DNA of 64,000 nt from Arthrobacter ulcerisalmonis (GTDB lineage: Bacteria; Actinomycetota; Actinomycetes; Actinomycetales; Micrococcaceae), in NCBI RefSeq assembly GCF_900609065.1, contig NZ_UXAU01000026.1, positions 62,001-126,000 of the forward strand, read 5' to 3'. The position numbers and the translations under genes are program-made. Below the pieces are notes generated by a model. The model saw only the letters and a list, made by a program, of their open reading frames with translations, was not told the origin of the DNA and searched no databases. Below, in pieces: positions 17,923-27,897 of the stretch (its first letter is position 1; each line of letters opens with the position of its first letter).

Positions 17923-19344
17923 TCAGGCCTTGTGCGGCGGGCGCGTCATGGACATGACGTCGAGGGCCGTGTCCAGTTGCTCTTCGGTGACCTCGCCGCG
18001 CTCCAGGAAGCCCATGGCGATGACCGTCTCGCGGATGGTGAGGCCCTCAGCCACTGCCTTCTTGGCGATCTTGGCAGCGTTCTCGTAGCCGATGTACTTG
18101 TTCAGCGGCGTCACGATCGACGGCGACGCCTCGGCGAGGAAGCGGGCGCGTTCCACGTTGGCGGTGATGCCGTCAATCATCTTGTCCGCCATGACGCGGC
18201 TGGTGTTGGACAGCAACCGGATGGACTCGAGGAGGTTGGCGGCCATCACCGGGATGCCCACGTTCAGCTCGAACGCACCGTTGGTCCCGGACCAGGCGAT
18301 GGCGGTGTCGTTGCCGATGACCTGCGCGGCCACCATGATGGACGCCTCGCAGATCACGGGGTTGACCTTGCCCGGCATGATCGAGGAGCCCGGCTGCAGG
18401 TCGGGGATGGCGATTTCGCCAAGGCCCGTGTTGGGGCCCGAACCCATCCAGCGGAGGTCGTTGTTGATCTTCATGAACGAGATGGCGATGTTGCGGAGCT
18501 GGCTCGAGGCCTCGATCAGGCCATCGCGGTTGGCCTGGGCCTCGAAGTGGTCGCGGGCTTCTGTCAGCGGCAGGCCGGTGTCCGCGGCCAGCAGTTCGAT
18601 GACGCGTTCCGGGAAGCCAGCCGGGGTGTTGATGCCGGTGCCCACCGCGGTGCCACCCAGGGGAACTTCAGCCACCCGGGGGAGGGAGGCGTTGATCCGC
18701 TCGACGCCGTAACGTACCTGGGCTGCGTAGCCGCCGAACTCCTGGCCCAGCGTGACCGGGGTGGCGTCCATCAGGTGGGTGCGGCCGGACTTCACGACGT
18801 CCTTGAACTCAACTGCCTTACGCTCCAACGACTCAGCCAGGTAGCCGAGGGCGGGGATGAGGTCGTTGATCAGGGCAGAGGTCGCCGCGACGTGCACGGA
18901 GGTGGGGAAGACGTCGTTGGAGGACTGCGAGGCGTTCACGTGGTCGTTGGGGTGGACCACCTTGTCGCTCCCAGCGGCCTGCAAGGCACGGGTGGCCAGT
19001 TCGGCGATGACCTCGTTGGTGTTCATGTTGGACGACGTGCCGGAGCCGGTCTGGAAAACGTCGATGGGGAAGTCGCCGTCGTACGTGCCGGCAGCTACTT
19101 CATCGGCAGCACCGGCAATCGCCTTGGCCAGCTCGCCGTCGAGCACCCCAAGTTCTGCGTTGGCCTGCGCCGCTGCCTTCTTCACCCGGGCCAGCGCCTC
19201 GATGTGGGCGCGCTCCAGGGTCTTGCCCGAAATCGGGAAGTTCTCTACTGCACGCTGTGTCTGCGCACGGTACAGGGCGTTCACCGGGACGCGGACTTCG
19301 CCCATCGTGTCGTGTTCAATGCGGAATTCTTCAGTGGAAGTCAT
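17923..19344 (-). CDS. fumC: Class II fumarate hydratase
   Basis: A 473-residue homotetrameric, iron-independent fumarase of the TCA cycle, converting fumarate to malate. The superfamily signature [11 protein letters not shown] is intact, along with [14 protein letters not shown] and the active-site [11 protein letters not shown] segment. Its length matches the family. ATG 19344 lies 6 nt behind a TAAGCT -10 with no Shine-Dalgarno. It is a single-gene unit bounded by a terminator. Confidence 0.97.
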   Translation of the reverse strand: MTSTEEFRIEHDTMGEVRVPVNALYRAQTQRAVENFPISGKTLERAHIEALARVKKAAAQANAELGVLDGELAKAIAGAADEVAAGTYDGDFPIDVFQTGSGTSSNMNTNEVIAELATRALQAAGSDKVVHPNDHVNASQSSNDVFPTSVHVAATSALINDLIPALGYLAESLERKAVEFKDVVKSGRTHLMDATPVTLGQEFGGYAAQVRYGVERINASLPRVAEVPLGGTAVGTGINTPAGFPERVIELLAADTGLPLTEARDHFEAQANRDGLIEASSQLRNIAISFMKINNDLRWMGSGPNTGLGEIAIPDLQPGSSIMPGKVNPVICEASIMVAAQVIGNDTAIAWSGTNGAFELNVGIPVMAANLLESIRLLSNTSRVMADKMIDGITANVERARFLAEASPSIVTPLNKYIGYENAAKIAKKAVAEGLTIRETVIAMGFLERGEVTEEQLDTALDVMSMTRPPHKA

Positions 19345-19356
19345 GTGGCTAGCTTA
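19345..19356 (-). promoter_or_regulatory. Leaderless promoter -10 (TAAGCT) for fumC
   Basis: TAAGCT (complement of 19351-19356) lies 6 nt before ATG 19344. Confidence 0.55.
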
Positions 19357-19428
19357 GGACGAGCAGGCTTCCCATCGAAAACCGTGAAGGGCGTGCTACG
19401 GGGCCCGCGGGCGCGGTGGGATTGCTGC

Positions 19429-20043
19429 TCAGAAGTCGCCGATGCCTGAGACCACGTTGGCCCTGCCGTCGGCCAGGCTGTAGGAGAGCCCGATGACTGC
19501 CGCAGTACCGCCGTCGATCGCATCCGAGATGACCCGGGAACTGTCCACCAGGCGCGAGGAGGTCTGCTTGACGTGCTCCACCACCATGTCGTTCACCTCG
19601 TGGTTGCCGTTCCGGATCGAGGTCAGGACCGACGGCGTGATGCGCTCCACCAGGTCCCGGATGAAGCCGGCCGGCATTTCGCCGGTATCCACGGCGTCCT
19701 TGGTGGCGCTGACAGCACCGCAGCTGTCGTGCCCCAGGATGACGATCAGCGGTACCCCCAACACGCCGATGCTGTATTCCAGGGAGCCTAGGACGGCGTC
19801 GTCAATCACCTGGCCGGCGGTGCGGACTACGAAGGCGTCGCCGAGGCCCAGATCAAAGATGATTTCAGCGGCGAGCCGGGAATCCGAACACCCAAAAATG
19901 ACGGCGAAGGGGTGCTGGTTCTCCACCAGCGAGGACCGCCGCGACGCATCTTGATTGGGGTGCCGGGCTTCACCGGCGACGAAACGTTCGTTGCCTTCGC
20001 GCATGCGGCGCCAGGCCAGGTCCGGGGTCAGGTTCGTAGTCAC
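19429..20043 (-). CDS. Beta-class carbonic anhydrase
   Basis: A 204-residue zinc enzyme interconverting CO2 and bicarbonate. The zinc ligands Cys52, His105 and Cys108 (G-C-S-D-S-R and G-H-D-S-C-G) and the Asp54/Arg56 dyad are all present, and the length is normal for the family. GTG 20043 follows a TAACCT -10 by 7 nt. Further upstream in-frame codons read through the DUF4245 gene and are rejected. It probably supplies bicarbonate for carboxylations. Confidence 0.94.
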   Translation of the reverse strand: MTTNLTPDLAWRRMREGNERFVAGEARHPNQDASRRSSLVENQHPFAVIFGCSDSRLAAEIIFDLGLGDAFVVRTAGQVIDDAVLGSLEYSIGVLGVPLIVILGHDSCGAVSATKDAVDTGEMPAGFIRDLVERITPSVLTSIRNGNHEVNDMVVEHVKQTSSRLVDSSRVISDAIDGGTAAVIGLSYSLADGRANVVSGIGDF

Positions 20044-20056
20044 GAAACCTAGGTTA
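20044..20056 (-). promoter_or_regulatory. Leaderless promoter -10 (TAACCT) for carbonic anhydrase
   Basis: TAACCT (complement of 20051-20056) is 7 nt before GTG 20043. It overlaps the last codons of the upstream DUF4245 gene. Confidence 0.5.
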
Positions 20057-20734
20057 CGGCGCGGCGGGGGCGCTCGCGGAATTCGTGACGGCGGGACTGC
20101 TGTCCATCGACTGCACGACGGCGGCAGCCAGCGTCCCGAATTCGTCCAGGGCGGCAGCGCCGGACAGGATGATCGTGGTGCCGCGGTATTCCAATACCAG
20201 GGATTTTTCGCCCTTGCCGGTATCGCGGAGCTGCCATTCCTGGCCACCTTCGCTGCGCGAGCCGGTGACAGGTGCGTTCTTTGTCTGTTGCAGCAGCCAG
20301 GTGGGATTGGACTTGATGGTTTGGACCAGGGCGATGAAGGAATTTTTCGGGGTCAGGTATCCCACCTCCCAGGTGGGCACCCCGCTGGCGGTCCCGGCTT
20401 CCCAGCGTGCATAGTTGGGACGGAAGGCTCCGTCTGTGACAGGCGCTGCAGGTGTGAATCCTGCCACATCCGCAGCGTTTCGGGAGACCGCCGCGACGTC
20501 GACGTCGGCCCGGTACCCTTCGCTCTTGGGCTGTGGGTTCATCAGGATGATGGGTACGAACGCCGCAATGCTGATGGCCAGGGCAATGATCATGCCGATC
20601 ACTGACGCGTTGGCCCGCTTCGCTGCGCCCGGCGCGATGACGGGCTTAAACGGTGCCTCGGCGGGCTGGGCCACGCCGTCATTCTGGTCTGCGGCGCCCT
20701 GTGGCTCCGGGGCGGGGGTGTCCTTCTCCTGCAT
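20054..20734 (-). CDS. DUF4245 family membrane-anchored protein
   Basis: A 226-residue protein with a hydrophilic, Pro/Glu/Ala-rich N-terminus, one membrane helix at about 45-65 (S-V-I-G-M-I-I-A-L-A-I-S-I-A-A-F-V-P-I-I-L), and an extracytoplasmic domain that includes Y-R-A-D-V-D-V, W-E-A-G and W-L-L-Q-Q-T-K-N-A. This matches DUF4245, which is commonly divergent from glpX in actinobacteria; its function is unknown. ATG 20734 has GAGGGG 8 nt upstream; GTG 20743 is an alternative. The open frame to 20836 is not family-like. Confidence 0.82.
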   Translation of the reverse strand: MQEKDTPAPEPQGAADQNDGVAQPAEAPFKPVIAPGAAKRANASVIGMIIALAISIAAFVPIILMNPQPKSEGYRADVDVAAVSRNAADVAGFTPAAPVTDGAFRPNYARWEAGTASGVPTWEVGYLTPKNSFIALVQTIKSNPTWLLQQTKNAPVTGSRSEGGQEWQLRDTGKGEKSLVLEYRGTTIILSGAAALDEFGTLAAAVVQSMDSSPAVTNSASAPAAP

Positions 20735-20864
20735 GTCGTTCACCCCTCTATCCTCACCCATGCGCCTGTGTTGCTGGTATTCGGCAATTTGGCGTGTACC
20801 GGTGCGACTCCGCTCCGCGTTGCAGTTCTGCGTCATCTCGGGGCGGCCGGTGCCAGGCCGCGAC

Positions 20865-20870
20865 TATGAT
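20865..20870 (+). promoter_or_regulatory. Probable glpX -10 box (TATGAT)
   Basis: TATGAT at 20865-20870 lies in the divergent DUF4245/glpX interval and predicts a leader of roughly 67 nt before GTG 20944. No convincing -35 is seen. Confidence 0.4.
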
Positions 20871-20943
20871 CGATCACAGGAGTCTCCGCCCTGCTGTACC
20901 GGCAGTGCGGGTCCATCGATCGCCACTCGAAGAAGAGGTACAC

Positions 20944-21981
20944 GTGTCACAAGCATCCATGACCCAGAAATACTCGACGATCTCATCATCCCTCACGGTC
21001 GGCAACGACGAGCCGGACCGTAACCTTGCCCTTGAACTGGTCCGCGTGACCGAGGCTGCAGCCATTGCCGGCGGCCACTGGGTAGGTTTTGGCGACAAAA
21101 ACACCGCCGACGGCGCTGCCGTCGATGCCATGCGGTCCTTCCTGCAGACAGTCCACTTCAACGGCGTTGTGGTCATCGGCGAAGGCGAAAAAGACGAAGC
21201 CCCCATGCTGTTCAATGGCGAACACGTTGGCGACGGCACCGGTCCCGAATGCGACGTTGCTGTCGACCCGATCGACGGCACCAGGCTGACAGCCCTGGGC
21301 ATCAACAACGCCCTGGCCGTGCTGGCCGTCGCAGAGCGTGGTTCCATGTTTGACCCGTCAGCGGTCTTCTACATGGAGAAGCTGGTTACCGGACCCGAAG
21401 CCGCAGACATGGTGGACCTCCGCCTGCCGGTCAAGCAGAACCTGCACCTGATCGCCAAGGCCAAGGGTGTCAAGGTCAACCAACTCAACGTCATGATCCT
21501 TGACCGCGACCGGCACCGTCCGCTCGTGGAAGAGATCCGCGAAGCTGGTGCACGCACCAAGTTCATCATGGACGGCGACGTTGCAGGCGCCATCGCAGCA
21601 GCCCGCTCCGGGACCGGCGTGGACGCCCTGATGGGCATCGGCGGCACGCCGGAAGGCATCGTGGCCGCCTGTGCCATCAAGTCCTTGGGTGGCGTCATCC
21701 AGGGCCGGCTGTGGCCCACCAGCGACGAAGAAAAGCAGAAGGCCATCGACGCTGGCCACGACCTGGACCGCGTCCTCTCCACCAACGACCTCGTGTCCAG
21801 CGACAACTGCTACTTCGCAGCCACCGGCATCACCGACGGTGACCTCCTCAAGGGCGTCCGCTACTCCAAGGACAAGGTCCTGACCCAGTCGATCGTGATG
21901 CGTTCGAAGTCCGGGACCATCCGCTTTGTTGATGGCGAGCACCAGGCCAGCAAGTGGGAAGGTTACGCCCGCCGGAACTGA
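20944..21981 (+). CDS. glpX: Class II fructose-1,6-bisphosphatase
   Basis: A 345-residue Mg/Mn-dependent phosphatase of gluconeogenesis, hydrolysing fructose-1,6-bisphosphate to fructose-6-phosphate. The D-P-I-D-G-T-R metal/phosphate motif near residue 108, the upstream V-I-G-E-G-E-K-D-E-A-P-M-L loop and the D-G-D-V-A-G-A-I segment are intact. GTG 20944 has AAGAGG at 7 nt; the frame is open for 97 codons upstream but lacks family similarity there. Actinobacteria generally rely on this class. Confidence 0.95.
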   Translation: MSQASMTQKYSTISSSLTVGNDEPDRNLALELVRVTEAAAIAGGHWVGFGDKNTADGAAVDAMRSFLQTVHFNGVVVIGEGEKDEAPMLFNGEHVGDGTGPECDVAVDPIDGTRLTALGINNALAVLAVAERGSMFDPSAVFYMEKLVTGPEAADMVDLRLPVKQNLHLIAKAKGVKVNQLNVMILDRDRHRPLVEEIREAGARTKFIMDGDVAGAIAAARSGTGVDALMGIGGTPEGIVAACAIKSLGGVIQGRLWPTSDEEKQKAIDAGHDLDRVLSTNDLVSSDNCYFAATGITDGDLLKGVRYSKDKVLTQSIVMRSKSGTIRFVDGEHQASKWEGYARRN

Positions 21982-22016
21982 GCCGCGGCTCAGCTCCTGG
22001 TGACAGCGAGCCACCC

Positions 22017-22053
22017 CAACGCCCCGGACTGCCCTGTGCAGTGCGGGGCGTTG
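22017..22053 (+). terminator. Terminator downstream of glpX
   Basis: CAACGCCCC (22017-22025) pairs with GGGGCGTTG (22045-22053); an inner GACTGC/GCAGTG stem adds to it. It lies 36 nt after the glpX stop. Confidence 0.8.
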
Positions 22054-22071
22054 GTGCTTAACGCGTTGGTA

Positions 22072-22084
22072 TAGGGTTTAAGCC
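22072..22084 (+). promoter_or_regulatory. Leaderless promoter -10 (TAGGGT) for the FemX-like gene
   Basis: TAGGGT at 22072-22077 is 7 nt before ATG 22085, with no ribosome site. Confidence 0.55.
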
Positions 22085-23149
22085 ATGATTCCAGCTGTTG
22101 TGCCCTGCCTTGACCGTGCCACGTGGGACGGGCAAGTGAACCAGTTCCAGGGCCATCCGCAACAGCTGTGGGGGTGGGGCCAGACCAAGGCGATGCACGG
22201 CTGGTCCGTGGACCGGGTCTTCCTGCAAAACGGTGACACCACCATTGGCTGCGCCCAGCTGCTGATCCGCCGGTTACCGTTCCCCTTCCGTGCGCTGGTC
22301 TACATTCCGCGGGGGCCCATGTGCTTGCCGGCAGACACCCAGGCCGTGCTGACCAGCTTGGCCAGCTACGCCAACGAGCGCCACCACGGGGTGGCCCTCA
22401 GCATCGAACCAGACTGGGACCTGGAGTCCGGGTTCGCGGCCGAGGTTGCTGCGGCGGGGTTCAGCCGGACGGACAATACGGTGCTGATACCGCGCACGCT
22501 CATCCTGGATCTGGCACTGTCCGACGACGAGCTGATGGCAGCCATGTCCAAGTCCACGCGCGCCAATATCCGCAAGTCGATGCGCAGCGAGGTGCAGTTC
22601 CGCAAAGTGGCTGCTGCCGCCGAGCTGGAGCAGGTCCTGGCCATCTACCACGAGACCGCCGAGCGGGCCGGGTTTGGCATCCACGAGGACCAGTACTACC
22701 GGGACATCTGGGCAAACCTGGGTGCCGATTCGCCCATCATTGCAGCGTTCGACGGCGACACTGTGCTGGCGTTCGTCTGGCTGGCCCGCAGCGGGGCTAC
22801 TGCCTTCGAACTCTACGGCGGGGTCTCCGCCGAGGGACAGAAGCAGCGGGTCAACTACGGCGTCAAATGGGCCGCCTTCCTCGCCATGCGGGCCGACGGG
22901 TGCACGCGCTACGACTTCAATGGCCTGCTCAACGACGGCATCTCAGACTTCAAGAAGCAGTTCGCCAAGCATGAGGACATGTTGCTGGGGACCTGGGACA
23001 AGCCGTTGTCGCCGCTGTACCCGGTGTACTCCACTGCCATGCCGCTGGCACGGCGCAGCCTCCAGCAAGGCCGACGCCTGCTGAAGGCAGCTGTTGGGAA
23101 AGCGCGGCCGCTGGCCGCCCGCGTGCTGCCAGGACAGTCCAAGGGCTAG
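22085..23149 (+). CDS. FemABX-family aminoacyltransferase (peptidoglycan interpeptide bridge formation)
   Basis: A 354-residue cytoplasmic protein with two GNAT-like lobes, the FemABX architecture. These enzymes add amino acids from aminoacyl-tRNA to the lipid II stem peptide. Family features include the early W-x-W-G-x-x-K-x-x-H-G-W region, the P-R-G-P segment, the K-S-T-R-A-N-I-R-K-S basic helix (about 158-168) and the late Y-D-F-N-G motif (G-C-T-R-Y-D-F-N-G-L-L). Arthrobacter walls carry Ala-containing cross-bridges, so alanine is a plausible donor residue. Leaderless ATG 22085. It converges on manA with a 19 bp gap. Confidence 0.85.
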   Translation: MIPAVVPCLDRATWDGQVNQFQGHPQQLWGWGQTKAMHGWSVDRVFLQNGDTTIGCAQLLIRRLPFPFRALVYIPRGPMCLPADTQAVLTSLASYANERHHGVALSIEPDWDLESGFAAEVAAAGFSRTDNTVLIPRTLILDLALSDDELMAAMSKSTRANIRKSMRSEVQFRKVAAAAELEQVLAIYHETAERAGFGIHEDQYYRDIWANLGADSPIIAAFDGDTVLAFVWLARSGATAFELYGGVSAEGQKQRVNYGVKWAAFLAMRADGCTRYDFNGLLNDGISDFKKQFAKHEDMLLGTWDKPLSPLYPVYSTAMPLARRSLQQGRRLLKAAVGKARPLAARVLPGQSKG

Positions 23150-23168
23150 GCCCCGAGCCTGGGGCAGG

Positions 23169-24419
23169 CTACCGAAGCCCGGTGGTGACCGCGAAAACGA
23201 GGACGTCCTCGGTGCTGCCAGCGGCGCGGTGAACATTGACGGGTGCCTCGGCGGCCGGCAGGAAAGCGCTGCCACCCTGGCGCAGGTGCAGATCGCCCTT
23301 GGGTGAATCCAGGACCACCTGGCCGGTTACCACCAGCAGCACTGCCGCGCCAGATTGGGCTACCGGGACAGGACCGGCGTCGGGACCCAACTCGATCCGC
23401 TGCAGGGCGAACTCGGCAAACGGCGGCCGGAACATTTCCTGATCCAGGTGGTTGCGCTCGGCGTGGAGCCGGGGGAGTGCCACGGCCTGGAACTCCAGGG
23501 TCTGCAGCAGCTCCGGAACGTCCACGAACTTGGGCGTCAACCCACCGCGCAGCACGTTGTCGGAGGACGCCATCACTTCCACGCCAAGGCCGTGCAGGTA
23601 CGCGTGCACCTTGCCGGCAGGCAGGTAGACGGACTCACCGGGCTGCAGTGAAATCCGATTCAACAGCAGTGAGATCAAGACTCCAGGATCGCCAGGGTAC
23701 TTCTCGTTCAGGCTCAGGGCTGTTGCCAACTCGGCCTGATACGGGGCGAACGAGTCAGCCGTGAGCAGCGCCGAGGCAACGGATGCGGTGGCTGCAGCCA
23801 CGCGGTCGCCTCCGGTGATGAGCCGAACGAACGCGGCGTGCAAGGCAGCTTCCTCATCGGGATTGGCGAGGTCGACGAGCAGCTCCTCGACGATGCCTGG
23901 CACCTCAATGCCGGCGGGGCCGAACAGTTGGTGAACGTGCTCGAACAGGGCCAAGGTCTGCGGAGCACCCCGGAATCCGCACAGCGCCTCGAACGGGGTC
24001 AGCGCCAGGATCATCTCTGGCTTGTGGTTCGCATCCCGGTAGTTGCGGTGCGCTGCTCCGGCGGGAACGCCGTCAGCATTTTCGCGTGCGAAACCAGCCT
24101 TGGCCTGCTCCAGGCTGGGATGCACCTGGAGCGATAACGGCTGGGCCGCGGCCAGGATTTTCGCCAGGAACGGCAGCCGAGGGCCAAACTTTTCGATCGA
24201 GGCGGCGCCCAGGAAGTGTTCGGGGTCCGTTTCAATCAGCTGGTCCAGGGAGATGCTGTCGCCAGCGTCACCGGAGCTCGCCAATGACGGCGAATCCGGG
24301 TGCGCACCAATCCATAGCTCGGCTTCGGGGCCGCCGGATTCCGGGCGTCCCAGCAGCGCTGCAATGGCCGTCGTTGATCCCCAGGCGTAATCCCGAAGGA
24401 CGTTAACAAGTTCGTACAA
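23169..24419 (-). CDS. manA: Mannose-6-phosphate isomerase, class I
   Basis: A 416-residue zinc cupin enzyme interconverting fructose-6-P and mannose-6-P. It shows the class I sites: A-E-L-W-I-G-A-H-P (about 33-41), L-S-L-Q-V-H-P with zinc ligands, and the second cupin lobe with Y-L-P-A-G-K-V-H-A-Y near residue 263. The start is TTG 24419 after a GGAATGGG stretch; the other frames' ATG nearby is out of frame. It is last in the purK-purE-lcp-manA run (37 nt after lcp). It should feed GDP-mannose and polyprenyl-phosphate mannose synthesis, useful for the O-mannosyltransferase at 43-44.7 kb. Confidence 0.93.
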   Translation of the reverse strand: MYELVNVLRDYAWGSTTAIAALLGRPESGGPEAELWIGAHPDSPSLASSGDAGDSISLDQLIETDPEHFLGAASIEKFGPRLPFLAKILAAAQPLSLQVHPSLEQAKAGFARENADGVPAGAAHRNYRDANHKPEMILALTPFEALCGFRGAPQTLALFEHVHQLFGPAGIEVPGIVEELLVDLANPDEEAALHAAFVRLITGGDRVAAATASVASALLTADSFAPYQAELATALSLNEKYPGDPGVLISLLLNRISLQPGESVYLPAGKVHAYLHGLGVEVMASSDNVLRGGLTPKFVDVPELLQTLEFQAVALPRLHAERNHLDQEMFRPPFAEFALQRIELGPDAGPVPVAQSGAAVLLVVTGQVVLDSPKGDLHLRQGGSAFLPAAEAPVNVHRAAGSTEDVLVFAVTTGLR

Positions 24420-24456
24420 GACCCATTCCGTTCTGATGTTTCGATGGCGCCCCAGC

Positions 24457-26109
24457 CTACTGGGGTGCGCACAATCCGTTGCTGGCGACGAGATCGCGGA
24501 TGGCTTGCTCGTTGCCTTCGCGCTTGAACTGGTTGAGCATCTCTTCGCTGATCGGCTCGCCGTCAGGGGTGGTGGTCACCGGCGTGAAGTCCGACGGCGA
24601 TGGCGTCTGCTGCGCCGGGAGGGCCCACGGTGCGGCTGCAACGGCGGGTGTTTGGGCTCCGGCCGCCTGCACGTGGCCGCCAGTCGCCGAAGGTATGGCC
24701 ATGACGTCGTCGGCCGTACCCGCAGCCTGCGCCCCGGAAGCCGTGGCAAGGAGCTGATCCACGCGGGTGTGCAAGAGATCGAAATCGGGGACAGTGGAGA
24801 AGGAAGCATCGAAGTCGGGCGGACCGATGGTCATCCGCTTGACGTCCTGCCCTTTTGCCTTCATGGCAAGGTCGACGAAGCTGCCCAGCTGTGAGGCGGA
24901 AATATTGGATTCCACGACTTTGGTGCCTGCATCGGCAATGTCCTCAAACTTGGACAGCAGGGTGGCGGGATCGAGTTGCTTGAGCATTGCCTGCTGCACG
25001 CACTGCTGGCGCTGGATGCGGGCGTAATCGTCAACGAACTCGCGGGACCGGCTGTACCAGAGCGCGTGGTAGCCGTTGAGGGTCTGGTTACCCGCAGGGA
25101 TCCAACCCAGCGGCATGCCGTGGATGCCATTGGCTTCATCCACCATGTCGCCACTGAGGGGCACCCAACCGCCGGCCTTGATCTTGATCCCGCCCATCGC
25201 GTCAATGAGCTTGGCGAAGCCGTCCATGTCCACCAGCACGTAGGCCTGGACCGTCAGGCCCAGGGTGCCGGACACAGCTTCCAGGGTCGCCTGCGCGCCG
25301 GGATCTGCTACCCCCGGGTACAGGTCCTTGTAGTTGTTGGTGACCTCGGTGTTGACGGCGTTGATCAGGCACTCGTCGCCGCAGTTGTAGCCATCCGGGT
25401 AGATCGAGCGCATGGGTGAGCCCTCGCTGAACTGGGCGTTCTGCAGGTTTCGCGGGACCGAGATGATGGCTGTCTGGCCGGTCTTGGCGTCCACGCTGAG
25501 GACGGACAGGCTGTCGGGGCGGCGGCCGGTCCGGTCATCGCCCGCGTCGCCGCCCATCATGAGGAAGTTGTAGCGGCCATCTACGGCGTCGATCGTGGGG
25601 CCAGCGGAGAAGATGCTACCAATGGCGTTGCGGCCCACATTGAGCAGGTAGGCGCCGTAGCCCAGGGTCCCGCTGCCCAAGACCAGGGCAAGGACCAGGG
25701 CAATCGCGACGCCGGGGCGCGCCCCGGGTGCCAGCAACACCGGCCTGATGAGCCGCAGGGTGTTGATGAAAAGCACGGCCCAGCCCACGGCAAGCGCCGC
25801 CAAGACAATGACCAGCAGCAGCGAAGCAAACGGGTTGGTGATGACATTGATCAGCGCAGGCCGGTTGAAGATTGCCAGGATCAGGGTGAGGACCAGCAGG
25901 GCCCAGACAGTGATGGTCACGCGCAGGGCTGCCCTGCCAAGACGTCGGTCACCAGCCACCAGCTGGGCGCTGCCGGGCACCAGCAAGGTCATCAAGATCA
26001 GCACGAACGCCCGCTTGGTGCGCACGGTGGAGGAGGCGCTGGCGGGGTACCGGACGGGGTCGGTCAAGGCGGCCCCGGCTGTCGTCTGGGTTATTTCGCT
26101 GCTGGCCAT
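24457..26109 (-). CDS. LCP (LytR-CpsA-Psr) family phosphotransferase
   Basis: A 550-residue membrane enzyme that should attach undecaprenyl-linked polymers to peptidoglycan. About four hydrophobic segments occupy residues 34-160, more than the single helix of classical LCP proteins. The LCP domain (about 190-420) shows G-G-D-A-G-D-D-R-T-G-R-R-P-D-S, the I-S-V-P-R-N strand and the R-S-R-E-F-V-D-D-Y-A-R-I-Q-R-Q-Q motif with its catalytic arginines. The Pro/Ala-rich tail is acidic. ATG 26109 comes 9 nt after the purE stop, so it is cotranscribed. Confidence 0.92.
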   Translation of the reverse strand: MASSEITQTTAGAALTDPVRYPASASSTVRTKRAFVLILMTLLVPGSAQLVAGDRRLGRAALRVTITVWALLVLTLILAIFNRPALINVITNPFASLLLVIVLAALAVGWAVLFINTLRLIRPVLLAPGARPGVAIALVLALVLGSGTLGYGAYLLNVGRNAIGSIFSAGPTIDAVDGRYNFLMMGGDAGDDRTGRRPDSLSVLSVDAKTGQTAIISVPRNLQNAQFSEGSPMRSIYPDGYNCGDECLINAVNTEVTNNYKDLYPGVADPGAQATLEAVSGTLGLTVQAYVLVDMDGFAKLIDAMGGIKIKAGGWVPLSGDMVDEANGIHGMPLGWIPAGNQTLNGYHALWYSRSREFVDDYARIQRQQCVQQAMLKQLDPATLLSKFEDIADAGTKVVESNISASQLGSFVDLAMKAKGQDVKRMTIGPPDFDASFSTVPDFDLLHTRVDQLLATASGAQAAGTADDVMAIPSATGGHVQAAGAQTPAVAAAPWALPAQQTPSPSDFTPVTTTPDGEPISEEMLNQFKREGNEQAIRDLVASNGLCAPQ

Positions 26110-26118
26110 CGGCGCGCC

Positions 26119-26691
26119 TTAGCGGCTGCCTCGAAGGGCGGCGCTGCTGTGCGCAAAGACCTCACTGGCCTTCTGCCGAAGGTTTGCCCCCTTGCGGGTA
26201 GCAACGGCGTTCAGCTCGTCGGCGAAGGCAAGCAGGTCGCTGCGCAACGCCGTCGCCAGCTCGTCCGTGCCGGAGGCAAGAATCCGGACCGCCAAGAGAC
26301 CTGCGTTGCGGGCACCGGCGATGGAGACGGTGGCCACCGGGACCCCGGCCGGCATCTGCACGATCGACAGCAACGAATCCATGCCGTCGAGTGTCTTCAG
26401 TGGGACCGGGACGCCAATGACAGGCAACGGGGTGACGCTTGCCAGCATGCCGGGGAGGTGCGCTGCGCCGCCGGCGCCGGCAATGATGACGCGGAGCCCG
26501 CGCTCATGGGCGCCTTGGCCGTACTTGATCATCTCCGTGGGCATGCGGTGGGCTGACACCACATCTGCCTCAAACGGAATGCCAAATTCGGCCAGCGCCT
26601 CGGCAGCGGCCTCCATGACCGGCCAATCCGAGTCGGAACCCATGACCAGGCCAACCAGGGGAGCAGGTGACATTGGTGACGCTTCGCTCAT
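26119..26691 (-). CDS. purE: N5-carboxyaminoimidazole ribonucleotide mutase
   Basis: A 190-residue class I PurE of de novo purine synthesis, moving the carboxyl of N5-CAIR to C4. The signature [26 protein letters not shown] and S-I-A-G-A-R-N-A-G are intact. The ATG overlaps the TGA of purK by 4 bp (ATGA), so translation is coupled. About 12 N-terminal residues precede the Rossmann-like core. Confidence 0.96.
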   Translation of the reverse strand: MSEASPMSPAPLVGLVMGSDSDWPVMEAAAEALAEFGIPFEADVVSAHRMPTEMIKYGQGAHERGLRVIIAGAGGAAHLPGMLASVTPLPVIGVPVPLKTLDGMDSLLSIVQMPAGVPVATVSIAGARNAGLLAVRILASGTDELATALRSDLLAFADELNAVATRKGANLRQKASEVFAHSSAALRGSR

Positions 26692-27884
26692 GGGGTCTCC
26701 TTGAATTCGTGGGCCGGTTCCTCGGCCGGGGCCCGGCCGTCGCGGATGATGCCTGCGACGAGGGTGGCTTGGCTCCGGATGGCGACAACGTCGGCTGTTG
26801 ACGTGCCCACCAGGTTGACGTGCCCAATCTTGCGTCCAGGGCGGACGGATTTGCCGTAGCAGTGGACTTTCGCTGCAGGTTCCGCTGCCAAGGCAAGCGG
26901 GAACGCAGCGAAGAGGTCTTGGTTTTCGCCGCCGAGAAAGTTCTTCATGACCACCACCGGTCCCAGTACGTCGGTTGCGCCCAGGGGCAGGTTGAGGACG
27001 GCGCGGAGGTGCTGTTCGAACTGGCTGGTGACTGAGCCGTCCTGGGTCCAGTGGCCCGTGTTGTGCGGCCGCATGGCCAGTTCGTTGATGAGGAAGCCTT
27101 GGCCCATGCCTGGGGTCTCGAAGAGTTCGACGGCGAGGACGCCTGTGACGCCCAATTCCGCTGCGATCCGCAGGGCCGCGTCCTCGGCAGCAGCTGCCAC
27201 GTCCAGCGGGATGTCCAGCGCAGGGGCAATGACTTCGTCGCAGACGCCGTCGACCTGGATGGTGTGCACCACGGGCCAGGCGCGGGACTCACCGTCGGGC
27301 GTCCGGGCCACCAGGGCCGAGAGTTCGCGGCTGAACTCGACTTTAGCTTCCGCCAGGAGGGGGCTCATGGCGGTAAACCAGTCGCTTGCGGCGGCGGCGT
27401 CCGCCGCCGAATCGATGATCCGCACGCCCTTGCCGTCGTATCCGCCGCGCGGCATTTTGAGGACCACCGGCCAGCCTGTCGCTTCACCGAATGCCACCAG
27501 CGCCTCGACGTCGGCAACAGCGGCCCAGGCCGGATTGGGCAGTTCAAGCCGCTCGATCGCGGCGCGCATCACCAGCTTGTCCTGTGCATGGACCAGGGCG
27601 TCGGGGTCGGGCTGTACGTTGACGCCGGCGTCCTGAAGCGCACGAAGGTGCGCCGTGGGAACGTGTTCATGGTCGAACGTCAATACATCGACGCCCTCGG
27701 CAAAAGCCTGCAGGGCAGCCAGGTTCTGGTAATCACCTATGGGTGTTTTGCGGACCGCCGAGACCGCCGAGACGTCTGGTCCTTCGGCAAGGACACGCAG
27801 TTCAAAGCCGAGGGCAGTCGCGGCAGGGGCCATCATTCGGGCTAGTTGGCCGCCGCCAACCACGCCTATTACTGGAAAAGTCAC
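26688..27884 (-). CDS. purK: 5-(carboxyamino)imidazole ribonucleotide synthase
   Basis: A 398-residue ATP-grasp enzyme that carboxylates AIR using bicarbonate and ATP. It has an N-terminal [12 protein letters not shown] motif, F-D-H-E-H-V-P, the ATP-grasp loop [11 protein letters not shown], and [15 protein letters not shown] 27884 follows a TAGGCT -10 by 7 nt. It heads the purK-purE-lcp-manA unit. The carbonic anhydrase at 19-20 kb can supply its bicarbonate. Confidence 0.96.
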   Translation of the reverse strand: MTFPVIGVVGGGQLARMMAPAATALGFELRVLAEGPDVSAVSAVRKTPIGDYQNLAALQAFAEGVDVLTFDHEHVPTAHLRALQDAGVNVQPDPDALVHAQDKLVMRAAIERLELPNPAWAAVADVEALVAFGEATGWPVVLKMPRGGYDGKGVRIIDSAADAAAASDWFTAMSPLLAEAKVEFSRELSALVARTPDGESRAWPVVHTIQVDGVCDEVIAPALDIPLDVAAAAEDAALRIAAELGVTGVLAVELFETPGMGQGFLINELAMRPHNTGHWTQDGSVTSQFEQHLRAVLNLPLGATDVLGPVVVMKNFLGGENQDLFAAFPLALAAEPAAKVHCYGKSVRPGRKIGHVNLVGTSTADVVAIRSQATLVAGIIRDGRAPAEEPAHEFKETP

Positions 27885-27897
27885 ATGGGCCAGCCTA
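27885..27897 (-). promoter_or_regulatory. Leaderless promoter -10 (TAGGCT) for purK-purE-lcp-manA
   Basis: TAGGCT (complement of 27892-27897) is 7 nt before GTG 27884. Confidence 0.55.

Noticed and set aside
17830..19449. Open frame of 539 codons on the plus strand
   Set aside because: It lies antisense to fumC, has no recognisable domain, and reflects the lack of stops opposite a GC-rich gene.
20653..20943. Upstream extension of the glpX frame
   Set aside because: It covers the divergent promoter region and antisense DUF4245 and lacks family similarity.
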